Below, in pieces: positions 33,093-45,073 of a DNA stretch of 64,000 nucleotides (the first letter of the stretch is position 1; each line of letters begins with the position of its first letter). A model generated the notes under the pieces. The model was not told the DNA's origin and did no database searches. It was given only the letters and a program-made list of their open reading frames with translations. The position numbers and the translations under genes were made by a program. Source of the stretch: Moniliella sp. 'wahieum' (Eukaryota; Basidiomycota; Moniliellomycetes; Moniliellales; Moniliellaceae); NCBI GenBank assembly GCA_003971905.1, contig RSEE01000131.1, forward strand, positions 1 to 64,000, written 5' to 3'.

Positions 33093-35034
33093 ATGTTCGC
33101 CGCCAGCCTGCCGCCGCCCGTGCCCGCCGAGGGCCTGGACCGCTCCAGCACCGCCGCCGAGCTGCGCACCACCGTCGCCGCCCCTGCGCGCCAGCCTGGC
33201 CTGGCACGCCCACGCCCTCGCCGCCGCCCAGGCGCCCACGACGCGCTTGCCCAGCGCGCCGCCGACGAGGACAGCCAGGAGCGCGCCGCGCCGCCGCCAA
33301 CGGCCGCAACGAGGCTGTCCAGCTCATCGACACGCTCCGTGCCCAGCTGGCCCAGGCACGCGCCGAGCGCGACGAGCAGGCCGGCACGGTGCGCGACCTG
33401 CGCTTGCGCCTCGACGACTCGCGCAAAGCATTTATGCGCGTCCAATCCGAGGGCGAGCATGCTCGCAAGTCCATTGCCGACCGCCGCCGGTCCATCCCAG
33501 CGGGTGTGTCGGCCAGCGCTGGCCTTGTCCTCAGCCGCCGCGCCACCTCTCCCGCCCCCCCAGCTGACAAGGCGGCTGCCCACGAGGAGGAAGCCAAGGC
33601 CAAACGCGCCTCGAAGCGTGCCTCGCTCGCGTTTGGACCCAACGGAACGATCAACATGGCTGCCGCCCGTAACTTGGGTCGCACTTCGCATGCCCACACT
33701 GCGTCCACCACCCTCTCGTCGGCCAACGCCGCCGCGAGCTCCACCGACCGCAAGCTGCGCCGCTTGTCCCTGATCCCAGGCCCGCCCTCTTCCTCCGCCG
33801 CGCCGGCTTGGATGGCCTATGCAAGCTCCCCTCAGATCGGACCCGATGAAGCCCCCGCTGGCGGGGGCCTCCCTCCTGCCGCTCCGGCCAGTAGCGCTCT
33901 GGCCAGCCTGACCGCCACCGAACATCGTCGCCCCCCGCACCACCGCACATCCAGCAGTGTGAGTGGCACTAGCGCCTTGAGTTCCTCCCTCCGACCTATG
34001 TCCCCCTCGGCTCAAAGCACCGCTTCTTCTCGCGCGCCTAGTCCGCGGCCACCGCGCCTTCCCGCCTCTGCCATCCAAGCTGCTGCGGCGGCCGAGGCCG
34101 ACGAGGCGGCGGATGCGAATCGGCGCCGGTCTCGTATGCTGGGCACGGGGAGTGCGTGTTTCGAGGGCCCTGTGGGATCGGGTCAAGCGGGTCAAGCGGG
34201 TGTGACGTGCGAGCGACTGAGTGCGCAGCTGACCGCGCGGGGGGTGGAGATGGAGCATCTGAAACAAGAGATGCGTCGGCTTCGAGACGAATTGGACGAG
34301 GCACGCGAAGCTCGGGCGGCGTCGGAGGTGTGTCTACATGCGTTGCGCGCGTTTGTCGCTTCCCTCCCGCCGGAACCAGAACTAGGTGCGGTTCACGCCC
34401 CCGTCCCCGTAGGTGCAAGTGCCGTTGCTCATGGGTCCTCAACTGCTGCCGTCAGGTCCCGTTTGTCCCTCTCCCGGACGATTTGATGGGAGGTTCGCAA
34501 GCGGGGGATGAAACGATGGTGATGCCTCGCTCAAGGGAGAACGACCAGGCGCAGGAATCTTGGTCAACCAAGCTCGGTTCCATGTGGAGGCGGGCGAACC
34601 CACCGCGTGCTCCTCCTTCCACCTCAAGGGGACCGACGAACCCTTCGGAATCTACCAGATCCGGCTCTGACACACTGCGCGCTCGTCCCAACTCGTATGC
34701 CCAACAGAGGGCAGCAACCAGTCTGGGCATTCCAACTTTCCCAAGCTTGCACCCACCCCGGTCTTCCACTCCGTCGGGTTCGAATTCGTGGGATGAGCGA
34801 CCTGCGACCGTGCTGGAAGAGGAGGAGGTACGAAGAACAGGCACTATTATGCCCATCGACCCGCGGCTGCTCCACGGTTGTCACCGCCAGGCGAGAGCGC
34901 CGCCTCGCACCTGGAAGAAATTGCATTGTGACAGCCACATTGGCTTGTACCATACCGGGGTACTCTTTCCCTTCCCAGTCTGGTGGCTGCCAGTTTGGCC
35001 AGAGACTTTGGCCCATAGGAGGCAGTCTTGTTGA
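33093..35034 (+). CDS. Coiled-coil protein, Ser/Ala-rich, unknown
   Basis: ATG 33093 (MFAASLPPPVPAEGLDRS). A coiled coil follows after a frame shift near 33300: RNEAVQLIDTLRAQLAQARA, ERDEQAGTVRDLRLRLDDSR. The middle is Ser/Ala/Pro-rich (SPSAQSTASSRAPSPRPPRL). A second heptad stretch is LKQEMRRLRDELDEAREARA, then LHALRAFVASLPPEPE. After a shift near 34450 come VPFVPLPDDLMGGSQAGDE and SWSTKLGSMWRRANPPRAP. A coiled coil, then a Pro-rich loop, then a Trp-containing basic motif is a layout met in fungal hypothetical proteins; a cytoskeletal or scaffold role is only a guess. The 3' end is uncertain; the last open frame stops at 35034. Confidence 0.6.
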
Positions 35035-35566
35035 ACCTTGAGCGCGATTAGATCGATTAGAGTAGAGCCAGGATCTTACTCCTCTAGTTGGCGACATGGA
35101 CCGGCTTATGGTACACGCCGGGCATGCTTTTCGCTCCTATTTTTAGTAGTAGGCACAGCAGATTTTCACCAAACCACCGTTCAGTTCCCATGCTGCTGCC
35201 CACACTTGGTTGATTCGCTCCGTTCTGTAGCTGATGGCTAGCCTGGTTCTGTACGGGGACGTACACGGCGAGAATGCGGACGCCTGGCCACGGAACATGC
35301 GCTGTTGTGGGTTCTGTGCTGAAGGCGGTGGCTCTCCCTAGCTGGCGTGTTTCCGCCAAAAACGAGTCAACTCAGAGGGCAAGCTGGGGGGGGGTAAATT
35401 GGCCTCCGCCCGAGGATCGACAGCAATTCAAGACCATTCCCATCGCAATTGCCACTGCCTGCCACTGCCACCACCACCACCACCACCACCACCACCACCA
35501 CCACCACCACCACCACCACCGCCGCCATCGTCACCATTTCTCTCTTTTCCAAGGGTGTGCCTGACG
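35035..35566. other. Spacer and 5' region of the DHHC gene
   Basis: No gene. Contains the (CAC)n tract described separately and a G8 run at 35387-35394. Confidence 0.4.
35467..35524. repeat. (CAC)n trinucleotide microsatellite
   Basis: About 19 uninterrupted CAC/ACC units, ending 43 bp before the DHHC gene ATG, so probably in its 5' leader. A smaller CAC run sits in the same place, before the F-box gene (4079-4107). Confidence 0.9.
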
Positions 35567-37546
35567 ATGCGCACCCGCCAGCTGCTGGGAAAGACCATTC
35601 CTCTCCTACTTCTCGCGTATGGCATGTGAGTATGTGCCGCGTGCAGGTGCGCGATGCACCCCTGGCTGTGTGGCTGTTGCCTGACTGTTCCGCCTGGCTG
35701 CCTGTTGCTTGCAGTCCGGCCTATATCTGCACCTACACGTACATCCAGCAACATCTTCGCCCCGCCCACTCGGATTTGGCCATCAATGCCTTGCTGGTGT
35801 ATCTCCACATCCTGCTTCTGCTCGTCGTGACGAGCTACCTGCGGATCTACCTTGCACGCGTCCCCGACCCCCGCCACTCTAACCATCCTAGCCACCTCCC
35901 CTCCGCCTGGGCGCGACCCGGAAACCGCCTTGCCCAGCTCGCCGTGTTCCTGGCTTGCTGGGTCGCCACGACGTTTTTCCCTCTGCGGTTGCGGGACCCC
36001 CTTCCTTCTTCCTCGCGAGGAAGAGTGGGACCGGATGCGCAAACATGTTTTGCACCAGTGTGATTCTCGTGGACAGGTGCTGCGCTGCTGGCGAGATGGG
36101 TGTGGAGGACGCTTCAAACCTGCCCGGTGCGTTGCTATGAGCGCGCCATCTGTTCTTGCTTGTCCCGCCTGATACTAATGTTCTTTCGCTCGCCCGTCAC
36201 AGCACTCGCCACTGCGGCGACTGTGGCACCTGTCGTCCTGGTCTGGACCATCATTGTCCTCTGGTACGTACGCGTCGCCCCTCTGTCTTGTCATGTTCGG
36301 GGCCTAGGCAGCTAACATCAGAACGATGTACGCGCGTAGTTTGCCCAGGATATTGTGGTCAAGCATACCCTGTCCAGCTTCTTGGCCTTTCTCGTATTTT
36401 CCTCGGCCCTTTTCCTCCTCTCTTGGCACTCACCTGGCGCTGGACCGTAGCCAACACAATGACCATCGCCCGCTTTGCCTGGTTGGACCCTAGTATGGGA
36501 CCGGCGTGGTGGGAGAAACGGTGGACGTGGTACGGCGGTCCCAATACCCGCTATGTCGGTGCCTTGATCCAAGCCCGCCGCTTGCTCCGTGCCAAGCACC
36601 CCGACCACACCTATACCCTGATGCCCTTGGTCGTGCTCAGTGGCGCAGTCGGATGTACCTGCATCGCCTATGGTACGTACTTGTCTTGCCTTGTCTGTCT
36701 CCCAACCCTTTCTTACACTCACGCTTCCCCCGCTCCCGCTCCCTCTGCATCTTGCATCTTGCATCTTGCCTCCTCCCTTGCCGCCGCCAGCGTTAGGATG
36801 GGCCACCTTTCGCAACGCCCTCCAAGGCGACCTGACCATCGATCGACGACGACGCACATGGTTGCGCCCGCCAGAGCCTGCGCCGCAGCCTACTTGGTCC
36901 CCTGCCGCGCCCCGCACCTCCCCCGCACCTGTGGCCACCGCTATCGAAGGTCCCCAGCGTGGGTCGGCAGTGCTCCTCCGTAGTGGTGCCGTCCCTTGCC
37001 GACGCCGACCAACAAAGGCAGAGGGGGGCGACACTCCCCTCGCTTCTCCCTCCCCCTCGCCTTCCACCTTGCCTTCTCGGCCCGAGCCGAGGTCCGAGTC
37101 GCTGTCGCCTTGGATGTACTTTTGGGTACCGTGCGCGCTGTGCGGTCCGTTGGTGCCCCCCCGCGCCAGCGCCGCTCAGCACCACGTCCTGGACCAGGGC
37201 GGGATCGTCGTCGCTCTCCACGAGCTGGAACGGCCTTACGGGACAGAAGGTCTATCGTTGTACCAACTGTTTTCGTTTATCGAGTACGTCCCCTCCCCCC
37301 CTCTTACCGTCCCCGCTCCTTGTTGCGAATCGAATTGGGTGGAGTGGAGTTTCTTTGACTGACACCTTCCCCCCCGCCGGTGGTGTCTCTATTGTTGTTG
37401 TTGTTGTTGTTGTTGTCGTTGGGGACAGTCCGTGGTGCTCATCTGTTGATCAGCTGCAGCCTGCCTTGCCCCAACATACTCGTCGCCGCCTCGTTTCGCT
37501 CGCGCGACACCAATTTGACCGCCTCGCCGAACCACCGTCAGCCTAA
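35567..37546 (+). CDS. DHHC-type protein S-palmitoyltransferase
   Basis: Transfers palmitate to cysteine thiols at endomembranes. ATG 35567 (MRTRQLLGKTIPLLLLAYG). Intron 1 (35626-35714) precedes INALLVYLHILLLLVVTSYL. After a frame shift near 35985 comes REEEWDRMRKHVLHQCD. Intron 2 (36127-36202) splits the zinc-binding cysteine-rich domain, which reads KPARTRHCGDCGTCRPGLDH then HCP: the catalytic DHHC. The residue after HCP is Leu where Trp is usual. Intron 3 (36264-36339) leads to KHTLSSFLAFLVFSSALFLL. Later blocks are WLDPSMGPAWWEKRWTWYGG and LMPLVVLSGAVGCTCIAYG. Intron 4 (36673-36790) precedes LGWATFRNALQGDLTIDRRR, then WMYFWVP. Intron 5 (37284-37428) contains a GTT microsatellite, and the last exon stops at 37546. 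Three of the five introns use GTACGT donors. Family is firm; the substrate is unknown. Confidence 0.8.
37391..37421. repeat. GTT microsatellite in the last DHHC intron
   Basis: About nine TTG/GTT units directly before the acceptor GGGGACAG. Confidence 0.85.
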
Positions 37547-38432
37547 CAATTGACACGCCCGGGACCCATCCCATCGGCATTGGTTGCGCGACCTAGCTCG
37601 AGCCTGCTGCCCATCCACGTCCCTCGCTACGCGGCCATGGCTCCTGGCTCCTGATTTAACCTGATTCCTGGGTTTTGGTTGCCGCACTGCCCCCCCCCTC
37701 TATGCACGTCCCCTGCACCGTGCCCCAGCTTGCTCGCGCTGGGTTCTGGCCCAGTAAGAGGCGCTGATGGGCGCTGAGGCCGAGGGAGGACCGGGAGGAT
37801 GCGAGGGGCTGTGAGGGGTGTGTCGGAGTACTGAGTGCTAGTGATGGCGAGCGATCGAGAGTGGAGCTAGATAGTGGCAGGCAGTGGCTAGTAGTACTAG
37901 TCGAGTAAAGCGCCGCGCTTGGGCCGGACACTGTCGAGGAATGAGCGCCGTCCTATAGTCGCGTCGGCAACACCCAGCCAGTACCCGATGTACGCAGCAT
38001 AGCAACGCGAAGCACGCGCCTGCCCCACCTCCACCTCCACCACACCGTTGCGGCCCATTGGGCTCCGCGACTTGCGCCACTCGCTCACACGCAGCACGCT
38101 CGCCCGCTCGCCCTCCACCCCCACCTCCGCTCAGAGGGGAGAACGGGTACCCGATGGACATGGGACATGGGGCGTGAGTTGGAACGACGTTGAACGGTTG
38201 ACGATGGATCATGGATCCTCAGGCGTCCCACGTCGCATGACTATGCAGGATGGATGGCATGCGGCTCTCGTCCCTATATAGTCAGTCCGTGTCGGTACCT
38301 CCTTCCCCATCAGCTCACGTGGCGTCGGGAGGGTAGGCAACGCAGCCACACTGCCAGGCAGCCAAGCGGAGAGAAGGTACTAGTCATACAATCACGTAGG
38401 CAAAAAAAATGATACACGTGGCCCGAGGGCTT

Positions 38433-38534
38433 GATGGCTCAAGGGCTCGAGGGCTCGAGGGCTCAAGGGCTCAAGGGCTCAAGGGCTCAAGGGCTCAAGG
38501 GCTCAAGGGCTCAAGGGCTCGAGGGTTCAAGGGG
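38433..38534. repeat. 8-bp minisatellite (GGGCTCAA / GGGCTCGA)
   Basis: About 12 consecutive octamers, with A/G variation at the seventh base. Confidence 0.9.
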
Positions 38535-38781
38535 ATGGAGCTTGAAGCGTCAAGTGAGCGCACCGGTACGCGCGTACCGGCCGCGAAGGGATAGGATAAA
38601 TGCGGGGTCCGGGCCGTGGCGGATTGCGGCGGGCCACAGAGCACGCACGAGGCAGGCCCGAGCCCAAAAGCGGCGTGAGAGGGGGCATAGAACGAACGTG
38701 TGCGCTCGGGTCCCCGAGGCAGGCGACCAAGCAGCTCTACCATGTGCCGATGGGCCGCGCACCGCACCAAGAGGAGGAGCA

Positions 38782-38830
38782 GCCAAAGCCAAAGCCAAAG
38801 CCAAAGCCAAAGCCAAAGCCAAAGCCAAAG
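38782..38830. repeat. AAAGCC hexamer array
   Basis: Eight perfect AAAGCC units, encoding KPKP or AKAK depending on frame. Confidence 0.9.
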
Positions 38831-38899
38831 GAGCGAGAAGGCGCAAATAAGTACAGCAACCGAGGGCGGAAGGGGTGGTTGGATTTGGGGGGGTAGTAT

Positions 38900-41800
38900 C
38901 GTGCGGACTGCGGAGGGGGAGGTGGCTCAGATACCCATCAACGTTCCGGCCGCAGAGAGGATCAGGGCGGGATGCCGGTCCATGTGGCGTTCTGGGAGGA
39001 GCGCAAGGGTAGGAGAGGACATCCAGAGCCGCCCATCCGTCCGGCAAGAGTTGGAGTTGAAGGTTACGCCCGGCGGTGCAGATGCCCAGTACGACGGGGA
39101 ACGTCATAGGCGGTGGGAGGGGGAGCGTGTCCGTGTCCGTGTCCGGGTCCTTGTCTGTGTCTGTGTACGTGTCCTGCTCGGCCCCGTCGGTGGGTGCCGT
39201 AAGCAGCGCCGTGATCCGGAACGATGGGAGGGCGGTACGGGACCTGTGGGGTGGCTAAAGACAGAAAAGGTGATGCGGAGCAAGCGCAGTGGTCGACCGC
39301 CACAGGCAGCGTCGTAAGCGGGACGGGCAACTCCATCTGGTACGGCTCGGCTGCCACGGGGGCGCAGGACGGCGTCGCAGAGGGAAGGATGGGCGCGAGC
39401 GGATCAGTGTGTCCCAGGGGGCGATAGTTTGGCGGTCGTGAGCAGCGAGCAGGGGGACGGGTTTGGTCGTCTCCGCCCGTCGGGAGCGGGGGGGGGACAC
39501 TGTGTCACTAGTAGGTCCGCAGTGCGACCCGATCGAAATTGAAGCGTGGGGGGAGTACGTCTCCTCGCCCTCTTTCACCCACCCAGCGAGGGGCGACGCC
39601 GACCGGCTCGTTTGGGCCTCCTTTCTCGGTTCCTGCGAAGAAGATCCCATGGGTGAAGGGGAAGCAACCATCGTGCCTAGGGGCACAGGTGTGCCAGGCT
39701 GAATCGATTTTTCCTCGGCTGGACAAGACAACGGAGCTCCCTCCGTGGTTGCGCGAGGGGGTGCAGATGCAGATGCAGATGCAGGCAGCGAGCGGTCCCA
39801 GAACGTCTCCCCCTCTTTTGATTCGTCAGGCCGCGTCGACCGAGCAAGAGCTAGGTTCATAGTTCGTGAGCTGGGCCAAAGCCGCGCCCGCCCTTCCTTC
39901 TCCTTCTCGGCGGAAGAGGAAGAGGAAGGGGCAATAAGAGGAGACAGAAGATGGGTGGGCGCAGGCAGGGGTGCCCGACCAGGTGAGGGCTTGATCCTTG
40001 TCACGGACGTCAAGGGCATAGCGCGTGCCCCAACATGGTTTTCACCTGAGCGCCCTCCCGGTGCAGGCCCCACCAGGCCGCTTTCCCGCGAACTGGATAC
40101 TGCGACGCCCGTAGACAATGCGGTCTGAGCTTCGGGGGGGTGGGTTCTTCGCGTGTCGCAGCCGGGCCCGTGAGGGCCCGAGGCTGGCGTGATACTGGGC
40201 AACCAGAGGGGGCGACTCGAGCGACATGTGCACAGAGGGAGGAACGCTATCGCCCACAGAACGAGAGGTGTGCGAATGGTTGCTTGCGTGGGGGTGCAAA
40301 TGCAAAGCGCGAGCTGTGGAAGAAAAGGAGTGAGGCAAGATACGCGCCGTGCGGCGTTTGGCATCCGTTTCCGTCTTGCAGCTCTGCTCTGGAGGGTGAT
40401 GAGGAGCCGGCTTTCCTTTGCCCACAGCCCGTTGATAGGCCAGACCCAATTGGCCAAACTCTGATGCGAAGGAGAGCCCGTGGCAAGGAAGCTGGTTGTC
40501 AGCCCTCGTGCGCGTGGGAGAGTGGTTCCCTACACGAGGAGGGGGCGAGGTGCACTGGAGGGAGGTGTGAACGCTTCGTGATGAGGTCTGACCGCTCTCC
40601 GTCCCGATGGCGGTGTCTCCGTTGGAAGCGCTCGACTTAAAAACTCGCTCTCGGTGGCCGACAGCCCCGCGCCACCAGACCTGGTGGGAGCGGCGCGAAG
40701 AGGGAGGGGCAGAGGGACCACGCAAGGTTGATGACCCCTCTTCATCTCGGCATGAACTATTATGCTGCAAGGCTGAATCGTGGTCGAGAGCAGAAGGTGT
40801 TAATATATCGCAACAACGACAGCAATTGGGAAAGTGGGGGGGGGAAGGAGTGGAGGGAACACAGCGCACCATCTTGTTCGAGGACGCAGCCAAGTGTGGC
40901 TGGGGCCGTTTGAGGCTAAAACGGGACATGAGCGCGCGATCCCACCTAGAAAATGATGGTCGGCGCTCTTCTCCAGTGGAGCCCAGTGGCGTTCCTGGCT
41001 GGGCGTGTGGGGACTACGGACTTGGGCCCAACTGCTGGGAGATAACAACAAAGACCATGCCCCAGATGAGCTAGGCGAATGGCCATGTGGGTCTGGTCGG
41101 AAGATGGAAGCCAGGGGTACCATGAGGCGTGCCGGGCACCGATGTAGGCGCGATATCGTCTTGTCCTTCGGAGGGTGGAGTAGGCACAGCTGATGGATCG
41201 TCGGATGTGCGGCTGAGGATTGGGCCCGGTGAGTGGGGCCGCACGTCGTGTCCCGGGAGGCAGTGGGGACCCGGAGCGAGAACCAGGGGTTGAACGAACC
41301 GTGGGCGGGGCTCCTGTTGACACGGTTGAGGGCGGCTCGGGCCCACTATGGCGCTTATAGGCCACAGTGCTTAATGATGGAAGCAGGGTGCGTCCCTGGG
41401 CCCGCGCGTTCGTTTCTGACGAACTGGGCGAGCGGGGCGTATGGGGAAAGCGTGGTTTGCTACTGGCCATACCCGTAGGTTTGGCCGCACTCACAGGGAA
41501 GAGACGTAACCGTCCACGTCCCTGAACGGAGGGAGCCGACGGCGGGACCCCGGCTGGGGTGAGCAAAGGAGGGGAGGATGGCAATGTAGAGGGGTTGGAG
41601 GCCTCTGATGAAGCAGAACCTCGGGCTGCCTCTGGGCGATGGTTGGCTAGGCGAATGGGCGGGAGACCATGATGCGAATCGGACAAGATAAAAAGATGAA
41701 ACGTGGTAGGGATGGAGGAAAAGACTGAAGTAGCCCGTCCAAGCAGAGGTGACGGGCCACGGGACTTTTTGATGGTTGCCTGCCCATCCTCCAAGTCCAC

Positions 41801-42540
41801 GTGGTGGGCTTGGGAGAGATCCGGGACGCGGGAGACAAGAACAACAGTGGGCTGCTGGGGAGAGCGGGAGATGAGGCAGGCAGGAAAGGGAATGCTGACC
41901 GTCCAGAGAGGCTCTTGGTCACAACGGGCCACAGCCAAAAAGTGTCTGTCATGCGCATGACCCCGGGCCGACGGATGGGAAAATTGAAGGGAGGTGTTCC
42001 ATGTGAGGTTGAGAGGGACAGGGGCGTCAAAGCCGATGGATGAGAGGCACTCACGGTGCGCAGTCAGCGCGTCCACCATGAGAGTGTAGTCCAACAGAGG
42101 ATACGGATGGAGCGTTAGACTGCCATTGCATGCAGCTGTGGGATTGAGTTCAGCTTCATTTCCTCCTTTGGATCGACGCAAAACGTATCCGGAGCAAAGA
42201 GGAGCGCTCCTTGGGCCGAATCGGGGATAGTATTGGGTGTCGGCGGCGCCGAGGAAGCGCTTAGCAAACTCGACGAACGAGGCTGGGCATTGGCTTGGTC
42301 CGAGTCACGGACGGCTCGGAGAGCGTCCGCGAGCAAATCCGAATCGAGGGCAGCAATATCGCGGTCCGAGTCCAGACCAAGGCTGGCGAACCCGCCGAGG
42401 AGCCCCGAGGGAGAGGACAAGGGACACTACTACGAGCATGGGGGCGTGGCTGCGAGGGAAGGGGGTGGGTTGGTGCGATGGGGAAAGACGGGTGCAGTTA
42501 CGGCGCAGGTGGCGGGCAAATGAGTCTTCGATGTCGTCCA
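38900..42540 (-). CDS. Large Ser/Pro-rich protein, unknown
   Basis: The minus strand is coding-like for about 3.5 kb but is split over frames. The N-terminal part reads SFARHLRRNCTRLSPSHQPT, GFASLGLDSDRDIAALDSDL, LADALRAVRDSDQAN. Then come LHPYPLLDYTLMVDALTAHR, ECLSSIGFDAPVPLNLTWNT and WTVSIPFPACLISRSPQQPT, the most ordered segment. A long Ser/Pro-rich disordered region with many SP/TP sites follows (GNHSPTRTRADNQLP, EKEKEGRARLWPSSRTMNLA, GTPVPLGTMVASPSPMGSSS). The end near 38900-39110 (LGICTAGRNLQLQLLPDGWA) is tentative. No start ATG is certain; the Pro/Thr-rich GC region at 42540-43020 may belong to it. I recognise no domain. A phosphorylated regulator is a plausible but unsupported guess. 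Confidence 0.45.
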
Positions 42541-42599
42541 CGGTGGCTGCGGGTGGGAGCAAGGCGGTGGAGGGATTCGATGCGTCGGCGGGGGGCGTG

Positions 42600-42892
42600 G
42601 TGGTGGGGGAGTGGGAGTGGGAGTGGGAGAGGGAGGGTGTGCGGGAGGGCGGGAGGGAGGGGGAGGGAGGAGCAGAGGGGGGTTGGTGGTGGTGGTGGTG
42701 GAGGCGGGCGCGAGGGTGGCGAGGACGTGGGTGCGCTTGTGGGAGGAGAGGAGGCCGAGTGTGATGGAGGAGCGATGCGGAGGGGCGGGGCGATGTGGTG
42801 GGGGGCGGGGAGGAGGAGGGGGAGGCGAGCAGCGGCGGCGGCGCACGGCAGGGGCAGCGGCAGGGGCAGCGGCAGGGGCAGCGGCATGGGCA
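42600..42892. repeat. GGGAGT and GGCAGCGGCAGG arrays
   Basis: GGGAGT hexamers (42608-42635), GGTGGT tract (42682-42700) and a 12-bp GGCAGCGGCAGG array (42847-42890), all purine-rich on the plus strand. Confidence 0.75.
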
Positions 42893-43025
42893 TCAGCCGC
42901 TGCGTCGGCCGAGGTGGTGGTGGTGCTTCGGCCGCGGTGGGTAGCGAGCGAGGGCGCAGGGGGGGCGGAAGCGTAAAGGGGAGGGTGTTGAGCTTGGATG
43001 GGGAACGCAGCTGGCAGTGCCCCAC

Positions 43026-43999
43026 TGCGGCGGCTGCAGCTTAAAGCCTAAATGCTACCTGTGCGCCCTCTCCTGCAGGGCCATCTACACTATGTTGGCG
43101 TTTCCCCACCAGCAGCACAGTGGCCCCGTGCTGCGCGCAATGCGTGCTGGTTGCTAGTTGCCAGGTGCCGGTTGCTGTTAGGTGCTGAGCCCAGGCGGCG
43201 GGGCAAGTGTGCTGCACGTGGGCAGCCCACACTGCGGCTGTGCCTGCATTGGGGGGCTGTCACGCCATCTGCTGCTGCAGGGGGTCGTGCCAGGGCAGTG
43301 TGCGGGCGCTGGCCGTGTGGGGCGCTGGCCGTGTGCGGGCGCTGGCCGTGTGCGGGCGCTGGCCGCGTGCGGGGGCTGACCGTCTGCGGCGATCTCAGTG
43401 CGATGCCCCCTGGCAGCCGTGCGGCGCGGTGAGTGCTCAGTACGTACGCAAGTCACACAGTCCCCCCGTGCTTGTACTCGGTGGCAAATCGCGGGCGGAG
43501 AAGAGCAGCCTGGGCGCACGCGAGCACCCTGGCGCACCCTGGCGCCTACCGCGGCCGCCGAGCCTTCGCCAGCCCGCCGGCCGCTCTGAGCCAGTCTCTG
43601 CCCCTCGCCTGCTGCCTTGCCTCCATCTCCGGTCCCACCCTGCCTCGACACACGCCATGGCGCCCGAGCCAAAAACCCAAGTACGCACAGAGCAACACCA
43701 GCAATACACGCCTGTCCCTGGTGGCCAGTTACGCTGAGCTAAGCCCCCGCCACATTGTGTACTTGGGCATCGACCTTGGATCTTAGACCTTGGATCTTAT
43801 CGCCATCGCTGCTGCAAACGCCGCTCCCCCCGTTACGTACCCCGGCTGAGCTGCGCTTAGCTCAGCGGCGCAGCCCACAGGTAGTAGCCACATGGATAGA
43901 GTCACGCGTCACGCTGCCCCCCGTGGTCCACATGTCTCCTCCCTGCAGGCCAGCAGCAATAGCCCAAGTACACTGGAAACGTCCGCCCCGCCAATCGGG
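43026..43999. other. Spacer, no gene recognised
   Basis: Apart from the minisatellite at 43305-43390 the stretch holds only frames without family signature. An ATG at 43657 (MAPEPKTQ then GTACGC) could start a small spliced gene; unsupported otherwise. Confidence 0.35.
43305..43390. repeat. GCGCTGGCCGTGTGCGG minisatellite
   Basis: Five degenerate units of about 16-17 bp. The run continues as GGGGCTGACCGTCTGCGG. Confidence 0.85.
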
Positions 44000-45073
44000 T
44001 CTAGCCAGCATACGCGTCCGTACGCAGTCCACGCTCCGCTGACCGTGTGGTGCGATCGCATCTTGGAGCCCCTGCCGCTGCTGCTGCCCACTTGGCAATG
44101 CCTCGCCTCGATCGTTGCATTGCCAAGATCGTCCAAAGCATGGGCCATGCAATCTCCACCCCCCGTCCGTCCACCGTCCACATACCGCTGTTCAACGGGC
44201 AAACCCCCCTCTCCCACCACCCATCTCTCTCCTGCGGCAAAACGCGGACAAAAAAGAGGGAGAGAAGAGGACCTTCCTGGACCTCCTTCTTCCGTGTGAT
44301 GGGGGGCCGAGAGTGCCCCAACAACCCCCCATCTGTGGCAAACACCACACGCTGTGCGCAATCGCTCGACAAGGACGGGAAACAACACCGTAGTAGCGCA
44401 CCAACATGTGCTGTACCGTTTTCATCAACAGAGATATCGCCATGTGCCACATCTTTTTTTGTCTTATCTGATCCCATGGCCACAGGTATAGACCACGACA
44501 GCATAGACCGCACGCAGGCCTCCCTATACACCGGCGTGGTCTGCTCTGCGGTGCAGCTGTACCCCCCTCGTCATCCATGGGACCGGGTTACTCTGCCACC
44601 GTCCACGCCCCAACTCATCGACCATCCCAGCCATAGGAACACGTATCTTTCGACCATGTGCCCGTAGAGGGGGGGGTCATCGAGTGCATCCTGCGCCAAA
44701 AACACATCACGGGGAGATGCGGCCGAGCACACGGCTTTCAATTGCGCGCGGAAGATACCGATACGTAGGCCGCCAGCATTGGTTTGGCCCCGCACCGCTG
44801 TACCATGCCACTCGTCCCGGCTGCCACTCAAGTCCTCGCCTCTGCACCCACTGGCCGAAGCTCGTCCAAAGCCCGGGTGACCAATGCAACGCGGGCAGTC
44901 AGGGCGGCAAGGCGCGCACACCCCCATGGGACAAGCCGGGTGTTGGCAAGATGCTGAACACGTGCCAAGTCAGTAGCAGGTGCAAGAGTTTTAGGAGATT
45001 GTGACCGTTTGTCTCGGTAGAGTGTGTGGAACCGGAAATGCAAAAGGGGGTGTTGGTTTTGGTCATCTGCCAT
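44000..45073 (-). CDS. Possible gene of unknown function
   Basis: ATG 45073-45071 opens MADDQNQHPLLHFRFHTLYR, then LARVQHLANTRLVPWGCARL and ALTARVALVTRALDELRPVG. After a frame shift near 44830 it continues DEWHGTAVRGQTNAGGLRIG, FRAQLKAVCSAASPRDVFLA and HMVERYVFLWLGWSM. Further down, YREACVRSMLSWSIPVAMGS and KKDVAHGDISVDENGTAHVG also read naturally. The segments are compatible with one interrupted or spliced gene but I recognise no family, and the opposite strand is also open in places. Confidence 0.35.

Larger units (their letters stand above)
37547..38899. other. Spacer dominated by simple repeats
   Basis: No convincing gene; open frames at 38410-38850 merely translate the 8-bp and 6-bp arrays. 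GTACTAGTCATAC-like and ACTAGTCGAGT words occur at 37890-37905 and 38378-38392. Confidence 0.45.

Noticed and set aside
38409-38850. Open frames made of RAQGLKGS and KPKPKP repeats
   Set aside because: They only translate the 8-bp and 6-bp DNA arrays.
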